Translations under genes and position numbers: made by a program
Shown: positions 58,001-64,000 of the stretch, piece after piece
Numbering within the stretch: the stretch's first letter is position 1
Layout: each line of letters begins with the position of its first letter
NCBI GenBank assembly: GCA_964036045.1
Contig: OZ038390.1
Span: 39,000,025-39,064,024, forward strand
Origin: Eutreptiella sp. 'Long Island Sound 2002'
Lineage: Eukaryota; Euglenozoa; Euglenophyceae; Eutreptiales; Eutreptiaceae
DNA length: 64,000 nucleotides
Reading direction: 5' to 3'
Notes under the pieces: model-generated
Told to the model about the DNA's origin: nothing
The model's database searches: none
What the model saw: the letters and a program-made list of their open reading frames with translations, nothing else

Positions 58001-61000
58001 TCCGTCCGCGCCTCCTCTCCCGTCTTTGACCTGCTTAATCCTGCGCGTGTCTCCGCAGTCGCTGCGGCCCACGCATTGCCCACAGTGCCCGCCCGTTTCA
58101 CCCAATCCGCCCCCAACTTCGCGCTTCCGACTTCGATTCACACGCACCCGTACCCCGCAATGATCCAGCGGCCACACTCAGCTCACGCCTTACACAAGCT
58201 CGACCCCAGCCCCATCTCCAGCTCCACGTTGCTGCCGCAGGCGCACCACCGTCCCCCCGGTCCCGGCGCCGTGCCACATCACCCGCAACCGCATTCTTCC
58301 GGGACCGGGGCAGCCCCCAGCACCGCTCACACGCGGCCGTCCCGGTCCCCAACGTTGGCACTCTTGACCCCCACATTCCCAAGTCTCGGGCCAGGCTTTT
58401 GGTTGGGGACACAGCCCCGCCTGGCGGGGCTCTCCTTGGGGTCGAGATCCCCCACGTTCCCAAGCGTGACGTGCGCCAGCGCCTCCTCAACGTCGTCCCC
58501 TGCGACGGAGGCGACGCAGGGGCTGACGTACACTGAGCTGCTCTCGGACACGGGGGAGCTGCTGTCCCGGGCGCAGGTGTGCCCCCACGTCATGCGCCGC
58601 GCATCACTGCGTCCTTTGCCTGCACCCACGCCTCACCTGCGCACTCGACTGGGTCACAGCCACCGGAGGAGCTCCTCAACAGACGTTCACCTGCTGCGGT
58701 CCTCCACAACCCGCCGCAGTCGCGCACGAGGACCCGCGCGTTCAGCAGCACGTATCTGTATCTCTGTGGTAGGGGGCAGGGGCTTCGGGTGTTGGTCTGC
58801 AAACGCAGCGCTTCAGAACAACACGCCGCGACGAAGCAGCGTTTTCCACGATTGTAACGCACGAAGCACGTTGGGTGTGGTGGCCTGGCGGTTAGAAACG
58901 GGTATTCCTTCCTCCAACGCTCAATGAGGTGGTGTTCCCCATGGGGCGTGGGTCAGGGTCGGGGGTGTGGGGGGAGTGGGGTCCGGCCCCACCCGCGTTT
59001 GTGGGTTGTTGGGGGCTGGTGAGGACTTCCCGACCGATGAGGGTGACAACCCGATGGACATACCCCCACGAAGAGTGTCCCGGGCAACCGCGAACTCGCC
59101 ACAGAACAGCCGCCAGGTGTCAGGTGGGCATCTACGCTTGGACCCCCCATTTCTTTGTTGGGGTGCACCGCGTGTGATGGTGCGAGTGATTCCCAACAGC
59201 AGTTTTGCAAGGGGGCAACGCGCGCCAGGCATCCAACAGCCGGCACGGGGGCGGCAAACGCCGCTGGGGCAATCGAGCTGACGAAACTGTACGCCAGGGA
59301 TATATTGCGACGGCTGACAACCGTAGGAGAGGCGCGGGTAACCCCCGGACTCAGATTTGATAGTGGGAAAAACTGAAATCTTACCGAAGGAATATTTGGT
59401 TTGGATTATTTTCGGTACACAAACTTTTGGGTTCCAGACCCCTCATCGCCCCTCCCCTCTTCTCATGCACCTGGTGCAGATGGTGAATGGTAAATGGGAT
59501 TTCACCCCCCGAACTTGTGTAGATGCGAACTGCTTAGAAACGGAGAACTGCCCAAAAACCCAGACCCCCAGCCCCCCTCCGGACCCCCCAACCCCCGCTG
59601 CGAGGATCGGGCTCCGGAGTGGAATTGAACTCTCCCGCGTGCGCACAAAGCGCTGAAAGATCAAGTGTGGATGTACACCGTCCGGTTGTATTCGCAAGGC
59701 CTCGTCTGAGCACTGCAACCCCGTCAGACCTGTATGTTTCTGACGCCAGTGTTGTGGTCAGGAATGCAGGAGCCGGTTGTAGTACGAAAGACGGGCCGAG
59801 CCATGGCTGTGAGGAGTGGTGTGTGTTGACAGCAGCATTCTGCTTGACCACTCTGTTTGTTCTGATGTTGTTTTGAGGTAATTCTGCGGTGATTTGCCCA
59901 AACCCTCCAGGAACCGCTTGCCTGTGGGTCGCGTTGTCTAAGCGCTGTCTGACCGTTGCCTTTCTGACGGCAGTTTGTGCTGATGCAAGATGACGTGTTG
60001 GCGTACCAGTTGTCGCGGGTCATGCCTGTGAAGGGCGGCATCTGCTCATCATTGTAATTGAAACTGGGGCCTTGGAACATTCATTTGCGGGGAGTGGGGT
60101 CGTTCCAGCCTCCCAAATTTGGGGGCGGGGCTGGAAAGGGGGCTCTCATGACAGAACCCACATAAAATGGCAGTCCTGAAGGCTGTGGCTTGAAGCTGAG
60201 CCACAAAGTGGCCCTGAGGAAAATTATTTTGGGAAAACATTTTCCCCCGGACACATGCCCCAAATGATCAGCGGGTCATAGGGATCATTTTGGGTTCTTG
60301 TTGGGGTACCGCAGCCGTTTCTGGACCCTCCAAGTGAATTTCCCCAACCCCTGCAAGTCATTTCTATTTCTATTTTCTATTTGTTTTGTGATGTAGTTTT
60401 CAGCCAAAGTTGCTGTAGACGGCCCGCCACCTCTATGAATCGCGCGCTTCTGGGATGTGTGTGGGTGGGGCCGGCCGTGGTTGGGTTTACCCACAGGCCT
60501 TTGCACTGGGATGGGGGCAGCGAGGCATCTCGTAGCACAGATCTCATTCAATATTGGATGGCCAAAGGACATGCCTAGAAGAATTGTGATAATGTGGAAA
60601 GGGACAATGGGTTGCAATGCAAGAGATGAGTCGACGATTGTGCTCCCATTTCGCTCCCAATTCCTTCCGTTTGTCGCAAACGCCATTTCTGCTGCCCTGC
60701 CCTCCCCCTTTCACTCTTTCTCCAATTGTTTGCATCAAGGACAGGGCGTGAAAAGCCTCAGAGTTTTGCTCGAGGCCACAGGGACAATTGTTGGGAGCTC
60801 TGCACATGTTTGAATTTGTGGGCCCTAACAATTTGATGTCAACACAACACCCTCGCCACATTGGCGGGGAACACAGAGTACATTGGCCCGTCTGTCGTAT
60901 TGCAGGCACACATCAAGTATCTAAGTGATGCAGAGGCGAGGGGGTCCGCGTCGGGGGCCGCAGGGCCGTACCCAAAAGAGAAAATCAGGCAATTGGAGCA

Positions 61001-61499
61001 CGAGCTTCGAGGGGCCAAAGCCGAAGTGGAGCATTTGCAGAAGGAGATTGAAGCTGTCAGAGGTCCTTTGCCGCCTCCCCCTTGGGCCTGTCCATCTCTG
61101 TCCGGGCTTTCCAATGAGGTCAGGGCATCGCACCTCCTCCAACGCTCGCCCAATTCGAGGGCCCAAAGTCGGCAGTCGCCGCTCCGAAGGACCTCTGAGC
61201 CCTTGAATTTCCCAACACAACGCCTCCCCACACATCCACTTAACACCCCGGCCCACTTAAGAATGCCAACTCTGGGCTTTTTCAGCGGCCCCTTTCGGCA
61301 GCAACTTAAGCATCTCATCTTATCAGATTTTACAAAGAAGCGTTCAGCGGTAATATTCAAGAAGAAGTCAATGAAATACGCTCGCCGTTCTGCACCAGTC
61401 GAATTGCAGTGCTCAAGCTCAACACTCGGCACTCACCACCTACCATTTGCCACTGCCCCGTCACGAGCAATATCATCAACCTTTGGTAGTAGTACATAG
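52040..61499 (+). CDS. Large Pro/Ala-rich repeat protein with C-terminal coiled coil; 5' end not found
   Basis: Exons 52040-52306, 53167-53470, 55103-55436, 56475-58576 and 60906-61499 join with matching phases (2, 0, 1, 0) into about 1200 codons ending in TAG. The first donor is ambiguous, with three GTs within 6 nt. The first exon is Ser/Asp-rich (LSFPSTMGSTVRALHFSPDP). The second and third are Pro-rich. The long fourth exon carries ~50 copies of a six-residue unit of the type A-T-A-P-D-H (56929-57895) within disordered sequence and ends GLTYTELLSDTGELLSRAQ. The fifth begins AHIKYLSDAEARG and continues KIRQLEHELRGAKAEVEHLQ, KEIEAVRG, a heptad-patterned coiled coil, then a basic tail. A donor at 61063 could lead to further exons instead. 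An intron within the second exon (acceptor at 53357) is possible. No enzymatic domain is seen; a scaffold or nuclear regulator is conceivable. The start codon is upstream, perhaps through the candidate exons at 44-48 kb. Confidence 0.5.
52529..52733 (+). repeat. ~205-bp direct repeat, copy 2
   Basis: Direct copy of 51727-51931, lying in the intron after the 52040-52306 exon. The divergence between copies is moderate, so the duplication is not recent. Confidence 0.8.
54564..54635 (+). repeat. Dispersed ~72-bp repeat, copy 1
   Basis: TTATTTTTTCAAAAAACATT to GCGGGTCATGGAGATCGTTT matches 60223-60297 in the same orientation. Both copies are intronic in the large gene. Confidence 0.55.
54757..55062 (+). 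repeat. (TTG/CTG)n trinucleotide microsatellite
   Basis: About 300 bp of TTG, CTG and GTT triplets lie immediately upstream of the acceptor at 55102. The poly-Cys, poly-Leu and poly-Val frames are artefacts. It is pyrimidine/T-rich on the sense strand and could influence recognition of the following exon. Confidence 0.95.
56929..57895 (+). repeat. 18-bp coding minisatellite (CCCCAGATCACGCCACAG)
   Basis: About 53 units of 18 bp. All three plus frames are open over most of the array: PQPQIT, TAPDHA and HSPRSR. Only the TAPDHA frame continues open into the flanking exon on both sides and through the splice junctions. The last units are degenerate and introduce a stop in the PQPQIT frame at 57777. 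Confidence 0.95.
58689..58760 (+). repeat. ~72-bp repeat, copy 1
   Basis: TTCACCTGCTG...CCTCCACAAC...CGCGCGTTCAGCAGCACG. A second copy lies at 63926-64000, at the right edge of the window. In one frame both read SPA..LH.PPQS.T, so they could be related exons rather than a repeat. Confidence 0.5.
60223..60297 (+). repeat. Dispersed ~72-bp repeat, copy 2
   Basis: TTATTTTGGGAAAACATTTT to GCGGGTCATAGGGATCATTT. This is the partner of 54564-54635. Confidence 0.55.
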
Positions 61500-61765
61500 T
61501 GCTGGAAAAAAACGAGAGACTGGTCGCACACACGCGCGTACAGATGCCCCAGCGGCTTAATCAGTCCTTTGCGACTCGATCGGGTCCACACCAGATTTAT
61601 CACGTCCATCTCATCTCCATCCAATCATTAACGTCTTGAGGGAGTGGCTCTTCAGTAGGCTTTCTCTGTGCGGTTAGATTCTGGTAACAGTATTTGCATG
61701 CCATATGATGAGTAATCCATGACGTGTTTGTGCACAACACACCAGATTGATTCCTTTGTTTTTGA

Positions 61766-62882
61766 ATGGGTCCGAAGAACAAGCCCAAGGTCAAGGCCCA
61801 GCAGAAGGGCAAGGCTAAGGCACTGCCCAAGCTCCCACCACTAGAAGCACCCCTGGTTAATCCCCCCCCCCCGTGTCATGCTGGATGGCAACCCCCCACC
61901 CTACCCGACCCCACCCCATTTGTGCCAACACACTGTCGGCACGCGAGAATGGTGAAACGATGGGGCTATCTACCTCCGCACTCCGAAGGTCTAACCTGCA
62001 CTGCTCTCTCCGCCCCCCTCTAACGGCTAGGAACAGCCTGCCTATGGCACAGAGCGCACTCCAATCAGCAAAACTGTGGGCAAAATGCCTCGCAAGATTG
62101 CGCGTTATTGATGTGCAACACTTGGTGACCCGGAACCCCTTTGTCCTGTGTTGCGATTCCTTCATCGGATGTGCAGAGCACCCTCCAACTTTTTTCACTG
62201 TCTGTCAATTCCACGGTCTGGGATATGATGGCTGGCAAGAGAGTGGACGCCAGGGGGGCAGCAAACTGCAATCCTGAACAGTGCGAGAGCCATTCCGCTC
62301 TAACCCACAAAACTGCAGGCCTAACCACCCGCCAAGGCTCCCCACTCCCCCCACACAACGGCCCTCGATGAACAAGCAGGTCATACAATAAGCACCTGAC
62401 ACCGCCGTACTCCATGGTCATCAACCAGCTCGATGGGACACCCCCCCCCTCCGCAGGCGGGCCACACGGCCCCCAGGACCCCGTATGCACAGCACTTCTC
62501 GGCACAGCGGCTTCGATACCTTTGTCATCCCGGCGCCCTCCTGCCACGGGAGGAGCACCTCCTTCGCACCGGGTCGACCCAAGCCCCCTGTGGTGCCTCA
62601 AACCTGGTTGGCAGATCTTCACAGCATGTGCTTCGCGCTGCAGAAGTGCAGTGCAGCGCGCAAAAGCATAGTCCAGCGGTAGACACCTGTGCCATGCAGC
62701 AGTGCCGGGGGCACATCCCGCAGCGCCGCCTGCATTGCATGTACCGCATTGCCGCATTGCCGTTCATATGCCACCGCATTTGTGACGCAGACGGCAGCGC
62801 GCCGAAGTCCACGTCCCCATTTGCCGTTGCACTGCACAAGATGAAGGATCAGACTGCCGCGGTCAAGAAAGCGCTGTCGCAG
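61766..62882 (+). CDS. Possible 5' end of an unidentified gene, two exons
   Basis: ATG at 61766 opens a strongly basic N-terminus, MGPKNKPKVKAQQKGKAKAL, PKLPPLEAPL, ending at CCCTG|GTTAAT (61855, phase 0). A phase-0 exon follows at 62457-62882 (acceptor CCCCTCCGCAG, donor TCGCAG|GTCGTC). It encodes YAQHFSAQRLRYLCHPGALL through RIAALPFICHRICDADG to ALHKMKDQTAAVKKALSQ. Six or more Cys and His residues suggest metal binding, but no known finger pattern fits. The competing minus-strand frame at 62065-62757 is equally long, so the call is tentative. The gene would continue beyond 62882 and perhaps past the window. Confidence 0.35.
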
Positions 62883-63925
62883 GTCGTCCAGCCTCCCCCC
62901 CCCCCCCCCGCCTCGAAGTGCACCGCAACCAGAACACATAGAACGGGGTTGCGGCTTGCAACTTTGGCATTGAAGGTCTCGTCGAATCCCCAACGAATGA
63001 AGGGGACCTCAAAGAAGCCCCCTGTTTGTGCGCGGCCTGGCTTTGGGGATGGGGCATGGGGATGCGGTGTGTTGGGCGGTACGTGGGTGCTCCACATGTG
63101 CCAGCAAAGTGCCTCTGGGCCATGGCTCACCCTCGTTCGGGGCATCTCTCCGCGGAAAAAGATCTGTTCACTGGAACCAAATCCACATCGCACGAGCCCG
63201 ACGGACGTGAAGTAGCAAATCGCGGGTCTCGACTGCCCGCCACGAGTTACACAACGTTTTCATTGGCTGTCCAAGTACGACACACTCACTCAATTGTGGA
63301 GCCTCATGCCTCGACATTGAACATTGGAGGGCGTAGCATATGAAATCACGTGTGCTAGTTGTGGTTTGTCGCCCGCGGCTCAAGATGAGGGCAACCGGCA
63401 ATAAGCTGGTTGCTGGGGAGTTGATGGCAACCAAGCCTTTCATCGAAGGGCGATGTGCGACTATTTGTACGGTACCAAGTATGGCAACTATATTGAGTCT
63501 AATCGAAGCTTGTGTGTGAAAATTGCCATAGTGATGCACCCGTCCAAAATGGGACGCGCTCTTGCTTGATTAGGGGCATTCTCAATGTTTGTGTATGTTG
63601 CGAAAGCCAAGTGATAGTGAGAGCAGAGAAATACATGATCCTCCCGTCAACCCCTCCATCGCGGCGGCTGCAGGTCTGCCATGTAAATTATTCAGATGCC
63701 GGAAAATGATAACAAAGCAAAAACATCAGCACTTTCTTCCTCTACGGTTCAATTTTTGGTATCAAGAACCTTTTTGCAACCAATGGGTGTCCGCAATAAC
63801 GGGGCGCTACTGTAGTGTGGCAAATTAGAAGTCTCTGGTCGCTTCATGATTAAGCATCAACTGCCATTCGAAAGTTTCAACATTCCACAACACTCCACAA
63901 ATCTGAACACCCTCGACCAAGCTTC
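62883..63925. other. No gene recognised
   Basis: Contains a C14 run at 62896-62909 and short overlapping frames on both strands. If the gene starting at 61766 is real, this is its intron. Confidence 0.35.
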
Positions 63926-64000
63926 ACCTGCTGTGACCCTCCACGACCCTCCACAATCACACACCTCGCAACCGCGCATTCAGCAGCACGCATCGCCCGC
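63926..64000 (+). repeat. ~72-bp repeat, copy 2 (cut by window end)
   Basis: TTCACCTGCTG...CCTCCACAAT...CGCGCATTCAGCAGCACG matches 58689-58760. An extra ACCCTCCACG unit has been duplicated. Confidence 0.5.

Overview
The window is nuclear DNA of a eukaryote. Coding sequence is split into exons by long GT-AG introns with pyrimidine-rich acceptors. Reading phases agree across every splice I could reconstruct for the two best genes. The rest is repeat-rich DNA with remnants of transposable elements. Runs of 8 to 20 consecutive G or C are very frequent. Genes are sparse (long introns, long intergenic DNA) and codons are GC-rich. This fits a free-living protist or alga with a fairly large genome, but nothing in the window fixes the lineage and I do not name one.

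Layout. (1) 472-2057: one open exon with a complete RNase H catalytic core, probably retroelement-derived. (2) 4264-7905: a three-exon gene for a leucyl/phenylalanyl-tRNA-protein transferase (Aat family), 355 aa. (3) 8-13.6 kb: no gene recognised; tandem repeats and a degenerate tRNA-like sequence. (4) 13618-29751: a ten-exon gene, 1036 codons plus stop, for a type I membrane protein. It has a signal peptide, two tandem dienelactone-hydrolase-like ectodomains that have each lost active-site residues, an unknown juxtamembrane region, one transmembrane helix and a Pro/Tyr-rich cytoplasmic tail with five YxxP motifs. Its introns hold satellite arrays and broken gene remnants, including an antisense DnaJ fragment. 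(5) 29.8-38.2 kb: no gene I can defend. (6) 38.2-39.1 kb: a small minus-strand gene with introns of about 70 bp, head to head with a possible plus-strand first exon. (7) 41-46 kb: two related PIF/Harbinger-like DNA transposon copies, a third transposase fragment and an inverted repeat. (8) 44-48 kb: isolated Ser/Asp-rich candidate exons. (9) 48.3-51.5 kb: degenerate open frames, a minisatellite and a poly-C/poly-G-ended repeat carrying a C-terminal PIP-box-like exon on the minus strand. (10) 52040-61499: at least five phase-compatible exons of a large Pro/Ala-rich protein with about fifty copies of a six-residue repeat and a C-terminal coiled coil; its 5' end is not located. (11) 61766-62882: the possible start of another gene.

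The strongest candidate for something undescribed is the receptor-like protein at 13.6-29.8 kb. It pairs catalytically degenerate alpha/beta-hydrolase ectodomains, an arrangement that recalls neuroligins, with an intracellular tail resembling a tyrosine-kinase docking scaffold. The genes show no operon-like or pathway relationship to one another.
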